DNA of 14,527 nt from an uncultured Sphingomonadales bacterium (GTDB taxonomy: Bacteria; Pseudomonadota; Alphaproteobacteria; Sphingomonadales; Sphingomonadaceae): positions 1 to 14,527 of the forward strand of contig CAIKKO010000456.1 of the NCBI GenBank assembly GCA_903828025.1, written 5' to 3'. Below are positions 7,122 to 14,449 of the stretch, one piece after another (the stretch's first letter is position 1; every line of letters starts with the position of its first letter). Under the pieces are notes generated by a model. It did not search any database and was not told the DNA's origin. It saw only the letters and a program-made list of their open reading frames with translations. Position numbers and translations under genes: made by a program.

Positions 7122-7850
7122 ATGACTGCGCACAAACCGGGCGATCCGCTCACCATCAACCGCCTCTATGGCCGCGCCAAGGGCAAGCCGCTGCGCGCGG
7201 GCCAGCAAGGGCTGATTGATACGCTGCTGCCGCAGATCGCGGTGCCAGCGGAAGGTCCGGTCACGGCCGAGGTACTGTTTGGCCGCAACTGCCCGCTCCA
7301 TTTCGAGATCGGCTTCGGCGGCGGCGAACATATGGCCGGGCGCGCCGATATGCTGCCCGATCACGGCTTTATCGGAGCCGAACCGTTCCTCAACGGCGTG
7401 GCGCAGGCCTTGGTGCACGTCGATGGCGGGCGCGGGAGCGATGGCACCGCCGCCGGCATGCCGATCCGCAACGTGCGCATTCATCACGGCGATGCGCTAG
7501 AAGTGCTGGCGCGCGTGCCCGATGGCGCGCTGGCGTTCGTCTATCTGCTCCACCCCGATCCCTGGCCCAAGGCGCGCCACGCCAAGCGGCGGATGATGAA
7601 CGACGGGCCGGTCGAGCTTATCGCACGCAAGCTGCGCCCCGGCGGCGAGTTCCGTTTCGGCACCGATCACCCGGTCTATCTGCGCCATGCGCTGATGATC
7701 ATGCGCCGCCACACCGCAGCGTTCGAATGGCTCGCGCAGCAGCCCGCCGACTTTCAGCATCGCCCCGGCGGCTGGCCCGAAACCCGCTACGAAGCCAAGG
7801 CGCGCACGCTCGGCCACGAGGTCTGGTACTTTCGCTATCGCCGCCGTTGA
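7122..7850 (+). CDS. trmB: tRNA (guanine-N7-)-methyltransferase TrmB
   Basis: Cytoplasmic enzyme that transfers a methyl group from S-adenosylmethionine to N7 of guanosine 46 in the tRNA variable loop. The 242-residue length is normal. Visible family motifs are the SAM-binding FEIGFGGGEH (61-70), the IGAEPF segment (84-89), HHGDALEVL (121-129), the catalytic-region HPDPWPKARHAKRR (144-157), and TRYEAKA (221-227), the family TxFE-type substrate motif. A Gly/Ser/Asp-rich stretch at about 101-110 may be a short lineage insertion. ATG 7122 has no strong ribosome binding site (only CAGG about 8 nt upstream), but the first residues already match family N-termini in character. It sits between the ctrA terminator and an unknown gene and is probably transcribed singly. 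Confidence 0.95.
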   Translation: MTAHKPGDPLTINRLYGRAKGKPLRAGQQGLIDTLLPQIAVPAEGPVTAEVLFGRNCPLHFEIGFGGGEHMAGRADMLPDHGFIGAEPFLNGVAQALVHVDGGRGSDGTAAGMPIRNVRIHHGDALEVLARVPDGALAFVYLLHPDPWPKARHAKRRMMNDGPVELIARKLRPGGEFRFGTDHPVYLRHALMIMRRHTAAFEWLAQQPADFQHRPGGWPETRYEAKARTLGHEVWYFRYRRR

Positions 7851-7915
7851 AAGGGGGGGCCGGGGAGGCCGCATGGTGTGGAAGGCATTACCGGGCACCC
7901 GCGTCCCTGCGCGCA

Positions 7916-7938
7916 TTAACCAGTTAACCTCTTTCTAA
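7916..7938 (+). promoter_or_regulatory. CtrA-like binding box
   Basis: TTAACC at 7916-7921 is followed by TTAA-N7-CTAA at 7924-7938, one mismatch from the canonical CtrA box TTAA-N7-TTAA. The cluster is 71-93 bp before the start of the 187-residue unknown gene, in an AT-rich island within GC-rich DNA. Regulation by CtrA is inferred from the motif only. Confidence 0.5.
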
Positions 7939-8008
7939 CCACCTTTGCCGTAGCATCCGCATAGCCGGTCGGGATTGGACCACCGGGCAGGACGCGGAGC
8001 GCGGGGTC

Positions 8009-8572
8009 ATGGCGTATACCGATACGGCGCAGTCAATTCTGGCTGAAATGCGCGAATTCGCGGGCTTTTCGCCCAGCGAGCAGCGTTATATCCGGCGCAG
8101 CCTCGATGTCGGGCTCGGCCGCCGCGATGCCTTCCGCCTGTGGGCGCGCGGCCCGGCCGAAGCGGCCTCGATCCGCACACAATATGTGATCTATCAAGAC
8201 CTCAAGCTGCTGCGCAAGCTGCTCGTCGACGAAACCGAAACCGACCGGGCGGAAAGCAACCGCAACGCAGGCCTCGACGATCTCGAACGCATCATGGCGC
8301 CGCTGCTCCATGTCACCACGTTCGATCTTGCGCAGGGCCGGATCGAAGGCTTTTCCGCCTACCGCTTCCTTTACGAGCGCCTGCTTGGCCCGGAAGCGCG
8401 TCCGTGGCTGCCGGCGGCGTTCTGCGGTGCCGCCGCGCTCCCCCATATCCGCCCTGAACGGCGCAAGGGCCTGCTCCAGTCGATCAGCGAAGCCGCCGCC
8501 ACCGCGCCGGGCTGGTCACAGCGTCCGCCGCGCTTCTTCCCCGAATTCGTCGAGCTCGAAGACGCGGCGTAA
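8009..8572 (+). CDS. Hypothetical protein, possibly CtrA-regulated
   Basis: A 187-residue soluble protein that I do not recognise. It has no signal peptide, membrane helix, cysteine motif or known catalytic signature. The sequence is rich in Arg, Glu and Ala and looks mostly helical, with charged segments (ELRYIRRSL-like region 22-32, LKLLRKLLVDETETDRAESNRN 66-87) and an aromatic-rich C-terminus (PRFFPEFVELEDAA). ATG 8009 has a GGAGCGCGGGG purine-rich leader. A CtrA-like box lies upstream. The gene ends 11 bp from the convergent helicase gene with no obvious terminator between them. Codon use is the same as its GC-rich neighbours, so I take it as a real, probably lineage-specific gene. Confidence 0.75.
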   Translation: MAYTDTAQSILAEMREFAGFSPSEQRYIRRSLDVGLGRRDAFRLWARGPAEAASIRTQYVIYQDLKLLRKLLVDETETDRAESNRNAGLDDLERIMAPLLHVTTFDLAQGRIEGFSAYRFLYERLLGPEARPWLPAAFCGAAALPHIRPERRKGLLQSISEAAATAPGWSQRPPRFFPEFVELEDAA

Positions 8573-8583
8573 CCGCGTCCGGC

Positions 8584-10347
8584 TTACTTCGCCCGATCAG
8601 GCTTGGCCCGCCACGTACCCTTGCGGTGCGGACCTTTGGCGGCCGGTTTGCCCGGCTCGGCGCGCGCCGGATGACGATAGGGCTTGGGTGCCATGGTCGA
8701 CTTTGGCGTCGGCCGTGCGTTGTCGCGGCGGCGGCCTTTGGCTTCGTCGCGCGGCTTGCCATCGACCGCCATGATCTCGAACTCGTCGGCATCTTCGGCC
8801 GTGCGGCGCACGGCATCGAGGAAGCGCGCGGCAATCGCGGTGGGCACTTCGAACAGCGTTTCATCGCCGGTGATGCGGATCGCGCCGATTTCGGTGCGGC
8901 TGACATGGCCGCGGCGGCACAGCAACGGCAGGATCCAGCGCGGATCGGCGTTGTGGTTGCGCCCGATGTTGACGCGGAACCAGGTGCTTTCCTCGAACCC
9001 TGCGCGCGGCTCGCGCGCGGCGGGCGGACCGGCATCATTGCCGCTCATCAGGTCTTCAGGTTCGGGCAAGCGCGCGCGGTGGATCTGCACCAGCGCGGCG
9101 GCGATGTCTTCGGCGCTGCGTTCGCTGAGCAGGCGCGCGGCCAGCGCCCGGTCTTCCTCGGTCGCTTCGACGGGGGCGAGCAGTGCGGCCATCATCCGGT
9201 CGTTGTCCGCAGCGCGGATATCGGCAGCGGAGGGCGCGGGCACCCACACGGCAGGGATGCGCGCGCCGCGCAGCATGGCCTCGACGCGCTTGCGGCGCGG
9301 ATAGGGCACGATCAGCACGGCGGTGCCCTTCTTGCCCGCGCGTCCGGTGCGGCCCGAACGGTGCTGCAAGGTTTCGGCATCGCGCGGAATTTCGACATGG
9401 ACGACAAGACTGAGCGTGGGCAGATCAATCCCGCGCGCCGCAACGTCGGTGGCAACGCAGACGCGGGCGCGGCGATCACGCAAGGCCTGCAGCGCCGCGT
9501 TGCGCTCGTTCTGGCTGTGCTCGCCCGATAGCGCGACAACCGCGAAGCCGCGCTCGACCAGGCTGGCGTGGAGGCGGCGGACATTGTCGCGCGTGGCGCA
9601 AAACAGCATCGCGGTCTCGGCCTCGTGGAAGCGCAGCAGATTGACCACCGCGTTCTCGATATCGGCAGGCGCGACGGCCATGGCCTGATAGGCGATATCG
9701 CCGTGGCCGCGTTCTTCGGTCACGGTCGAGATGCGCAGCGCGTTGTTCTGGTAGCGGCGGGCGAGCGCGACAATCGGCGCGGGCATCGTCGCCGAAAACA
9801 GCATGGTGCGGCGGCCACTCGGCGTGGCATCGAGAATGCCTTCAAGGTCTTCTCGGAAGCCCATGTCGAGCATCTCGTCGGCCTCATCGAGCACCGCGAC
9901 GCGCAGCGCAGTGAGGTTGAGCGCGCCGCGTTCGAGGTGATCACGCAGGCGGCCCGGGGTGCCGACCACGATATGCGCGCCGTAGCTGAGCGCGCGGCGT
10001 TCGCGCGAGGCATCCATGCCGCCAACGCAGGTGGCGATGCGCGCGCCGGTCTTTTCATAGAGCCACACCAGCTCGCGGCTGACCTGCAGCGCGAGTTCGC
10101 GGGTCGGCGCGATCACCAGCGCGAGCGGCGCGCCAGCGGGGGGCAGGCGGTCTTCATCGCCCATCAGTTCGGCGGCCATGGCCAGCCCGAAGGCGACCGT
10201 CTTGCCCGAGCCGGTCTGCGCCGAGACGACGAGATCGCGCCCGACGGCATTGCTTTCAAGCACGGCGGCCTGAACCGGGGTGGGGGCGGCATAGCCGCGT
10301 TCGGCCACGGCAGCGCCGAGAACGGGAGGAAGCTGGGAAAAAGGCAT
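8584..10347 (-). CDS. DEAD-box ATP-dependent RNA helicase (DeaD/CsdA-like, DbpA-type RNA-binding domain)
   Basis: ATP-dependent RNA unwinding enzyme, 587 residues. In order: Q motif GYAAPTPVQ (18-26), Walker A AQTGSGKT (43-50), PTRELALQ (81-88), GG and TPGR (about 109-133), DEAD (154-157), SAT (185-187), ARGID (304-308) and HRSGRTGR (329-336). A DbpA/CsdA-type RNA-binding domain follows at about 455-528 (WFRVNIGRNHNADPRWIL...), then a strongly basic, disordered-looking tail. This layout fits ribosome-assembly or cold-shock helicases such as DeaD/CsdA. The frame extends upstream to a GTG/TTG-type start near 10404, but ATG 10347 begins with the expected MPFSQLP-type N-terminus and has GTGAGA upstream, so I chose it. 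It is convergent with the 187-residue gene. Confidence 0.94.
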   Translation of the reverse strand: MPFSQLPPVLGAAVAERGYAAPTPVQAAVLESNAVGRDLVVSAQTGSGKTVAFGLAMAAELMGDEDRLPPAGAPLALVIAPTRELALQVSRELVWLYEKTGARIATCVGGMDASRERRALSYGAHIVVGTPGRLRDHLERGALNLTALRVAVLDEADEMLDMGFREDLEGILDATPSGRRTMLFSATMPAPIVALARRYQNNALRISTVTEERGHGDIAYQAMAVAPADIENAVVNLLRFHEAETAMLFCATRDNVRRLHASLVERGFAVVALSGEHSQNERNAALQALRDRRARVCVATDVAARGIDLPTLSLVVHVEIPRDAETLQHRSGRTGRAGKKGTAVLIVPYPRRKRVEAMLRGARIPAVWVPAPSAADIRAADNDRMMAALLAPVEATEEDRALAARLLSERSAEDIAAALVQIHRARLPEPEDLMSGNDAGPPAAREPRAGFEESTWFRVNIGRNHNADPRWILPLLCRRGHVSRTEIGAIRITGDETLFEVPTAIAARFLDAVRRTAEDADEFEIMAVDGKPRDEAKGRRRDNARPTPKSTMAPKPYRHPARAEPGKPAAKGPHRKGTWRAKPDRAK

Positions 10348-10779
10348 ACGTCTCACAAAGTCAGGAAAGGCGCCCGTGCAAGCGGCGGCGGCCAGAGCGG
10401 CCACCCCCCGCGCCGGGGCGAATGTGCCCCCATAGAGGAAACAAACCGGTTTGGCTTCCCCTTGTTTACGGGGCCGAGGTTGACACGGTTGACACGGTCC
10501 TGAGGGAAAACTCAGCCCCCGGAGGCAGGGGACGTATTACGCTGAAATATTGCACTTTTTGACCAAATCGCCGCACGGCAAGGCGATGGCTGCCTGCGCA
10601 CCGAGTTGGAAACGTCTTGCCAGGCACACCAAACATGCCTCGGGGCCGCTAGGGCCTCGGGTGGATCGGGCAGCACGGCTGCCTTTGCGAACGACGGTTC
10701 AAAGAGCGAAGCAGAGCATCGCGCAGAATAGGGTGTGTAGGAAAGTGGTTTTGCGCGGGTGGGCTGAACCTGACCGCGT
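10348..10779. other. Gene-free stretch between helicase and parDE
   Basis: About 430 bp with no convincing gene. It should contain the helicase promoter. At 10478-10495 a 9-bp unit GGTTGACAC is repeated in tandem, with a third partial copy. A short hairpin CTGAG/CTCAG (10500-10515) follows. Plus-strand reading frames broken by stops run through 10422-10737; they are joined only if one base is removed from the T5 run near 10556, which could mean a decayed gene or simply chance. I cannot name it. Confidence 0.5.
10478..10498. repeat. Tandem 9-bp repeat (GGTTGACAC)
   Basis: Two perfect copies of GGTTGACAC (10478-10486, 10487-10495) are followed by the first three bases of a third. Each copy contains TTGACA, the sigma-70 -35 consensus, but no matching -10 is evident at proper spacing on the plus strand. 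Confidence 0.7.
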
Positions 10780-11076
10780 TCAATCGAACCCAAGCGTTGC
10801 AGCCTGATCGCGGGCGCTGTGGAGCACGCGCAGAAACAGGACCTCGCCATCGCTTTCGCAGAGGAAGTAGATCAGGTAGCGCCCATGTGGGGCGGCGCGG
10901 ACACCGGGCATCACCTCGTCGCGCAAGCGATACAGCGCGGGTTGTCGGGCGATCTCGGCAAAGCGCGCTTCGATCCCGGCCACAAAGGAGAGGGCGGCGG
11001 CCCTGTTGTCGAGCGCGATGAAGTCGCCAATCTCAGCAAGATCGCGCTCTGCTGGTGCAGATACCCGAAAACCCAC
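10780..11076 (-). CDS. parE: ParE-family toxin (RelE/ParE)
   Basis: Toxin of a type II toxin-antitoxin pair; characterised ParE proteins inhibit DNA gyrase. The 98-residue length is typical. Family features are the N-terminal SAPAERDLAEIGDFI helix, RQPALYRLRDEVMPGVRAAPHGRYLIYF in the middle, and the closing VLFLRVLHSARD motif. The start is GTG at 11076, 11 nt after the parD stop, with GGGAA as a ribosome binding site. Order antitoxin-then-toxin is standard. The gyrase target is known for only some family members, so it is inferred here. Confidence 0.92.
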   Translation of the reverse strand: MGFRVSAPAERDLAEIGDFIALDNRAAALSFVAGIEARFAEIARQPALYRLRDEVMPGVRAAPHGRYLIYFLCESDGEVLFLRVLHSARDQAATLGFD

Positions 11077-11087
11077 GACAGTTCCCG

Positions 11088-11345
11088 CTATTCCGAATAA
11101 CGCGCGCGCAGCCGGGCAAAGACGGTGGCGCCGTCTTCACCGGGGCCGCTGCCAGCGGCTTCGTTTAGCAGCGCGCGCAACTCGTGCAGTTCCTGCTGCT
11201 CGGCCGATTGCTTGCGCGACCAGTCACGCAGCGCTTCACGCACCACTTCGCTCACGGACGTGTATTCACCGTCCTCAACCTTGCGGCGTACCATCGCGGC
11301 CATTTCCGGGGTGAGACTGATAGTTACGGGCTGCGCGTGGGCCAT
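11088..11345 (-). CDS. parD: ParD-family antitoxin (ribbon-helix-helix)
   Basis: Labile antitoxin and autorepressor, 85 residues. The N-terminal half is a ribbon-helix-helix DNA-binding domain: beta strand PVTISLT (6-12), helices over EMAAMVRRKVEDG and SVSEVVREALRDW. The C-terminal half (QQELHELRALLNEAAGSG...FARLRARYSE) is the flexible region that wraps ParE. ATG 11345 has AAGGA 7 nt upstream. Directly upstream is an AT-rich repeated operator. First gene of the parDE pair. Confidence 0.93.
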   Translation of the reverse strand: MAHAQPVTISLTPEMAAMVRRKVEDGEYTSVSEVVREALRDWSRKQSAEQQELHELRALLNEAAGSGPGEDGATVFARLRARYSE

Positions 11346-11357
11346 GGTGAGGTCCTT

Positions 11358-11380
11358 GTGAATTTATCATAATTTATCAC
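11358..11380 (-). promoter_or_regulatory. parDE operator/promoter
   Basis: A 10-bp-periodic direct repeat of AATTTATCA (11361-11369 and 11371-11379) is bounded by GTGA and TCAC, giving an imperfect palindrome. It lies 13-35 bp upstream of parD and stands out as AT-rich in GC-rich DNA. Repeats one helical turn apart suit cooperative binding of ribbon-helix-helix dimers. The TATGAT inside it on the minus strand could be the -10 element. Confidence 0.55.
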
Positions 11381-11520
11381 AAGGAAGGGGGATTGGTCCA
11401 GCGTGATGGTTTCGTAAGCGACACGCCGCTTGGCTTCGCTACTCAAATCCAAACTCCTCCCGTCGTTGAAGATCGAGTCCCAACTATGCTACAGACATAT
11501 GTGTATTCAGGTGGGGGGAC

Positions 11521-12255
11521 ATGGTGGCAACAAGTGCGAGAGTTTGCCGTGCTTGTAGGGAGGAAATCAACGCAAAGGCCAAAATTTGCCCGCATTGCCG
11601 CACCAAGCAGGCCAACTCCAAAAGTGGGCTTGTAGCCGGTTTGGTGGTCGTCGGGATTCTTGCCGCTGTCGCGGTCTGGCCTCACTCGGGCCCGTCAACC
11701 GAAGGAAGCAAAGTCGATGCAAGCGCTAACGCGCAATCTGACGATGCGGCATTCATCGAGCATCACGGCAACAATCCAAAGGCCCTTGATGATCGATTCA
11801 GCAGTAAGGCTCAAGTCGAATGCTCGTCGGGTGCTGATGATTATCTCCGCAGCATCGCAGTGCACGATTTTGCGTGGGACGACGACGCCAAGGGCTGGTT
11901 GGGTGACAAGTTTGATAAGTTCAGCCTGCAATCACCGGGCCTCGGTCTGCTGTCGCTTTTATCAACCCGAGCCAAGCTATCAAATGGGTTTGGAGCGTTC
12001 CAGCACATTGAATTCTATTGCCTATACAATGCAGCGTCAGGTGATGTCGTTCGCTTCTCACAAACCGATCCGGCCGATGATGTCACACCCGTTGCCGGAC
12101 CAGAAAATCACCCAAATTCGACAGTGACGAAGAAACCAGTCGTGATTTATCAGCCCAAATCCGAAGATACCACTGCACCAGATGACAATCCAAAATCAAA
12201 TGTATCGAGTCCTTCTTCTATTGTGACGACCCGTTCGTTTAAAGGTGTCGATTAA
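11521..12255 (+). CDS. Zinc-ribbon membrane-anchored protein of unknown function
   Basis: A 244-residue protein with a cytoplasmic N-terminal zinc ribbon (CRAC...CPHC: Cys9, 12, 23 and 26, spacing CxxC-x10-CxxC), one membrane helix at about 36-53, and a periplasmic domain of about 190 residues. That domain includes an FDKFSLQSPGLGLLSLLS region, two cysteines (101 and 167) that could form a disulfide, and a Pro/Ser/Thr/Asp-rich C-terminal tail. ATG 11521 is preceded by GGGGGG. Codon and base use are visibly less GC-rich than the flanking genes, with many AAA, CAA and TTT codons, suggesting recent acquisition. It is divergent from parDE. I cannot assign a role; zinc-ribbon membrane proteins of this layout are common and mostly uncharacterised. 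Confidence 0.82.
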   Translation: MVATSARVCRACREEINAKAKICPHCRTKQANSKSGLVAGLVVVGILAAVAVWPHSGPSTEGSKVDASANAQSDDAAFIEHHGNNPKALDDRFSSKAQVECSSGADDYLRSIAVHDFAWDDDAKGWLGDKFDKFSLQSPGLGLLSLLSTRAKLSNGFGAFQHIEFYCLYNAASGDVVRFSQTDPADDVTPVAGPENHPNSTVTKKPVVIYQPKSEDTTAPDDNPKSNVSSPSSIVTTRSFKGVD

Positions 12256-12301
12256 GAAAATTCCCCTACAGTGTGCGGTCGCGCTTTTATGCTGCTCATT
12301 C

Positions 12302-12347
12302 ACCACCGCTTGCGGCGGTGGTTCCCCTCCCCGTGCCGGGGAGGAAC
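12302..12347. repeat. Twin GC-rich hairpins (REP-like or bidirectional terminator)
   Basis: Two adjacent hairpins fill the gap between convergent genes. The first pairs ACCACCGC (12302-12309) with GCGGTGGT (12315-12322). The second pairs CCTCCCCG (12326-12333) with CGGGGAGG (12337-12344) and extends imperfectly into GTTCC/GGAAC. The location suits termination from both sides. The second hairpin also resembles dispersed palindromes seen in related genomes, which I cannot verify here. Confidence 0.5.
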
Positions 12348-12357
12348 TGCTCCCCCC

Positions 12358-14202
12358 TCACCCCTTATACAGCGCATCAATCCGCGCGCTGTAGCGTTCG
12401 CGGATCTTGTGGCGGCGGATTTTCATCGAGGGGGTCATTTCGGCGTTGTCGATGGTGAAGGCTTCGTCGGCGAAGGCGAACTGGCGGACTTTTTCGATCA
12501 CCGAAAGGTCTTTGTTCACGCGGTCTACCGCGGCGCGGATGGCGGTGCGGAAGGCGGGCAGGTCTTGCAGCGCGGCGAGGTTGAACTTCTCGCCCTGCGC
12601 GCGCGACCATTCGAGCGCCCATTCGCCATCGGGCACGATCAGCCCGACGATGTAGGGGCGCTTGTCGCCCGAAACCATGGCCTGGCCGATTTCGGGCTGG
12701 AGCGTGAGCATGCCTTCGATGCGCTGTGGGGAGACGTTGTCGCCCTTGTCGTTGACGATCATGTCCTTCTTGCGGTCGGTGATCTTGATGCGGCCCTGCG
12801 CATCGAGGTGGCCGATATCGCCGGTGTGGAGCCAGCCCGCGTTGGGGCCTTCCTGCGGGATGGCGCGCAGGGTTTCCGCATCGTTGCGCCAGTAGCCGTG
12901 CATCACGAGTTCGCCGCGCACGAGGATTTCCCCGTCATCGGCGATGCGCACCTCCACGCCGCGCATCGGCGGGCCGACGGTGTCCATCGCGAGGCCGACT
13001 TTCGGGCGGTTGCAACTGATCACGGGGCCGGATTCGGTCTGGCCATAGCCTTGCAGCATGGTGAGGCCCATCGCATCGAAGAACAGGCCGACATCGGGAT
13101 TGAGCGGCGCGCCGCCCGAGACGAGCGCTTTCAGCCGCCCGCCGAAGCGCTGGCGGATCTTGGGGCGCAAGGTGCGTTCGATGAAGAAGTCCATCGGCGC
13201 GTCGATCAGGCGGCGCAGGATATGGGCGCGCCCATCGGCCTTGCGCGCGCCAATGGCGAGCGCGCGGGCCATGAGGTAGTTCGGCAGTTTGCCCTGTTTT
13301 TCCACCTGCTTCATGATCCGCGCACGCAGCACTTCGAACAGGCGCGGGACCACGACCATCAGCGTGGGGCGGGTTTCCTCGATATTGCTGGCGAGCTTTT
13401 CGAGGCCTTCCGCGTAGTAAATCTGCGCGCCCATGCCGATGGGGAGGTATTGCCCGCCGGTGTGTTCATAGGCGTGGCTGAGCGGGAGGAACGAGAGGAA
13501 CACCTCGGTTTCCTCGCCGCTGGCATCCCAGCCGAGGTCTTCGGCGAGGATATGCGCCGCGCCGTCGACATTGCACAGGATCGCGCCGTGGTGCTGGCAC
13601 ACCCCGCGCGGAGCGCCGCCCGTGCCGCTGGTGTAGATGATGCAGGCGGTTTCGCTGCGGCCGATGGCGGCGACGCGCGCGCCGACCGAGAGGCGGGCCA
13701 AGGTGGCATCACCGCTGGCAAGCGCGGACCATTCGTGGAACGCGATGCGTTCGGACTGCATCCGGCGCAGCGGTTCGATGCCGACGATATGGCCTACACC
13801 GGGCGCGCTGAGGCAAGCCGTGAGCAGCGGCTGCGCCAGCTTGGCATTGGAGACGATGACCGCGCGCGCGCCGGAATTTTCCAGCACGTGGAGGTGATCG
13901 CGTTCGGTGTTGGTGGTGTAGGCGGGGACCGTGACGAGCCCGGCAGCCATGATTGCGAGATCGGCGATGCACCATTCGGGGCGGTTTTCCGAGACGAGCA
14001 CAACCCGGTCGCCCGGTTCGAGGCCAAGGTGGCGCAGCGCTTCGGCAAGCAGGCAGACCTGATCCGCCGCCTCGCGCCAGCTTTGCGATTGCCACTGGCC
14101 GCCGCGCTTGGCCCAGAGGAAGGGACGTTCGCCGAAGAACTCGGCGCGGGCGAGGAACATCGCGACGAGATTGGGGTAGGCTGCGAATTCGGAAAGCTGC
14201 AC
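12358..14202 (-). CDS. Long-chain fatty-acid--CoA ligase (AMP-forming)
   Basis: Activates long-chain fatty acids to acyl-CoA via an acyl-adenylate, for beta-oxidation or lipid synthesis. The 614-residue protein shows the ATP-binding P-loop YTSGTGGAPRGV (190-201), FLSFLPLSHAYEHTGG (about 235-250), the adenylation motif GYGQTESGP (385-393), HTGDIG (459-464), DRKKDMIV (476-483, hinge region) and the C-terminal SMKIRR with the likely catalytic lysine near 594. The overall layout fits FadD15-type long-chain enzymes rather than short-chain synthetases. The frame extends to ATG 14340, but that start lies inside an inverted repeat and adds a Pro/Arg-rich non-homologous tail. GTG 14202, with AGAGGA 9 nt upstream, is preferred. 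Its leader carries a strong hairpin. Exact chain-length preference cannot be read from sequence. Confidence 0.94.
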   Translation of the reverse strand: MQLSEFAAYPNLVAMFLARAEFFGERPFLWAKRGGQWQSQSWREAADQVCLLAEALRHLGLEPGDRVVLVSENRPEWCIADLAIMAAGLVTVPAYTTNTERDHLHVLENSGARAVIVSNAKLAQPLLTACLSAPGVGHIVGIEPLRRMQSERIAFHEWSALASGDATLARLSVGARVAAIGRSETACIIYTSGTGGAPRGVCQHHGAILCNVDGAAHILAEDLGWDASGEETEVFLSFLPLSHAYEHTGGQYLPIGMGAQIYYAEGLEKLASNIEETRPTLMVVVPRLFEVLRARIMKQVEKQGKLPNYLMARALAIGARKADGRAHILRRLIDAPMDFFIERTLRPKIRQRFGGRLKALVSGGAPLNPDVGLFFDAMGLTMLQGYGQTESGPVISCNRPKVGLAMDTVGPPMRGVEVRIADDGEILVRGELVMHGYWRNDAETLRAIPQEGPNAGWLHTGDIGHLDAQGRIKITDRKKDMIVNDKGDNVSPQRIEGMLTLQPEIGQAMVSGDKRPYIVGLIVPDGEWALEWSRAQGEKFNLAALQDLPAFRTAIRAAVDRVNKDLSVIEKVRQFAFADEAFTIDNAEMTPSMKIRRHKIRERYSARIDALYKG

Positions 14203-14223
14203 GGCGGGGGGTCCTCTGGCCCG

Positions 14224-14253
14224 GGGCCCGTTCCGCTTCGGAGCGGTGGGCCC
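14224..14253 (-). promoter_or_regulatory. Stable hairpin in the acyl-CoA ligase leader
   Basis: GGGCCC (14224-14229) pairs with GGGCCC (14248-14253) and CCGCT (14233-14237) with AGCGG (14242-14246), around a TCGG loop and with a small internal loop. It ends 22 nt before the chosen GTG start of the ligase, so it would sit just upstream of the ribosome binding site in the transcript. A regulatory role is inferred. Confidence 0.4.
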
Positions 14254-14324
14254 TGTGTTTGGCCGGGAAACTAGGGACGCCGTAGTGGAAGGGCAAGCGC
14301 GGCTTGTGGACAGCAGGCGTGGAA

Positions 14325-14422
14325 GGCGGCACCGGCCCACTCCCCCGCCCGGCCACCCATTCAGGATACTCTCGTGGGTGGCCCAAGTTTTTACGGGGGC
14401 GGGGGAGTGGGCCGGTGCCGCC
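14325..14422. repeat. Nested inverted repeat (26-bp perfect outer arms)
   Basis: Arms 14325-14350 and 14397-14422 are perfectly complementary over 26 bp. Inside, GGCCACCCA (14351-14359) pairs with TGGGTGGCC (14375-14383) around a 15-nt loop; a TTTTT run follows at 14388-14392. The whole element is 98 bp between ligase and the probable ggt gene. It could be a miniature mobile element, a terminator pair or a structured RNA. Confidence 0.8.
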
Positions 14423-14423
14423 T

Positions 14424-14446
14424 CTGTTTCAGCTAGGCTGAAACAG
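14424..14446 (-). terminator. Perfect hairpin downstream of the probable gamma-glutamyltransferase gene
   Basis: CTGTTTCAGC (14424-14433) and GCTGAAACAG (14437-14446) form a perfect 10-bp stem with a 3-nt loop, starting 3 nt after the minus-strand stop codon. Position fits a transcription end signal, but no T-tract follows on the minus strand. Confidence 0.5.
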
Positions 14447-14449
14447 CTA

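Noticed and set aside
10478..10498. Tandem TTGACA as a double promoter
   Set aside because: No -10 element at 16-18 bp spacing and no plus-strand gene follows.
10512..10850. 112-codon minus-strand open frame overlapping the 3' end of parE
   Set aside because: It overlaps parE by about 70 bp in another frame and has no recognisable motif; probably non-coding.
12271..14274. 667-codon open frame on the plus strand opposite the acyl-CoA ligase
   Set aside because: Antisense shadow of a gene with all adenylate-forming motifs; low-complexity Ala/Arg/Gly-rich translation.
14203..14340. Ligase start at ATG 14340
   Set aside because: It begins within the inverted repeat and encodes a Pro/Arg-rich segment before the expected N-terminus; GTG 14202 has a proper ribosome binding site.
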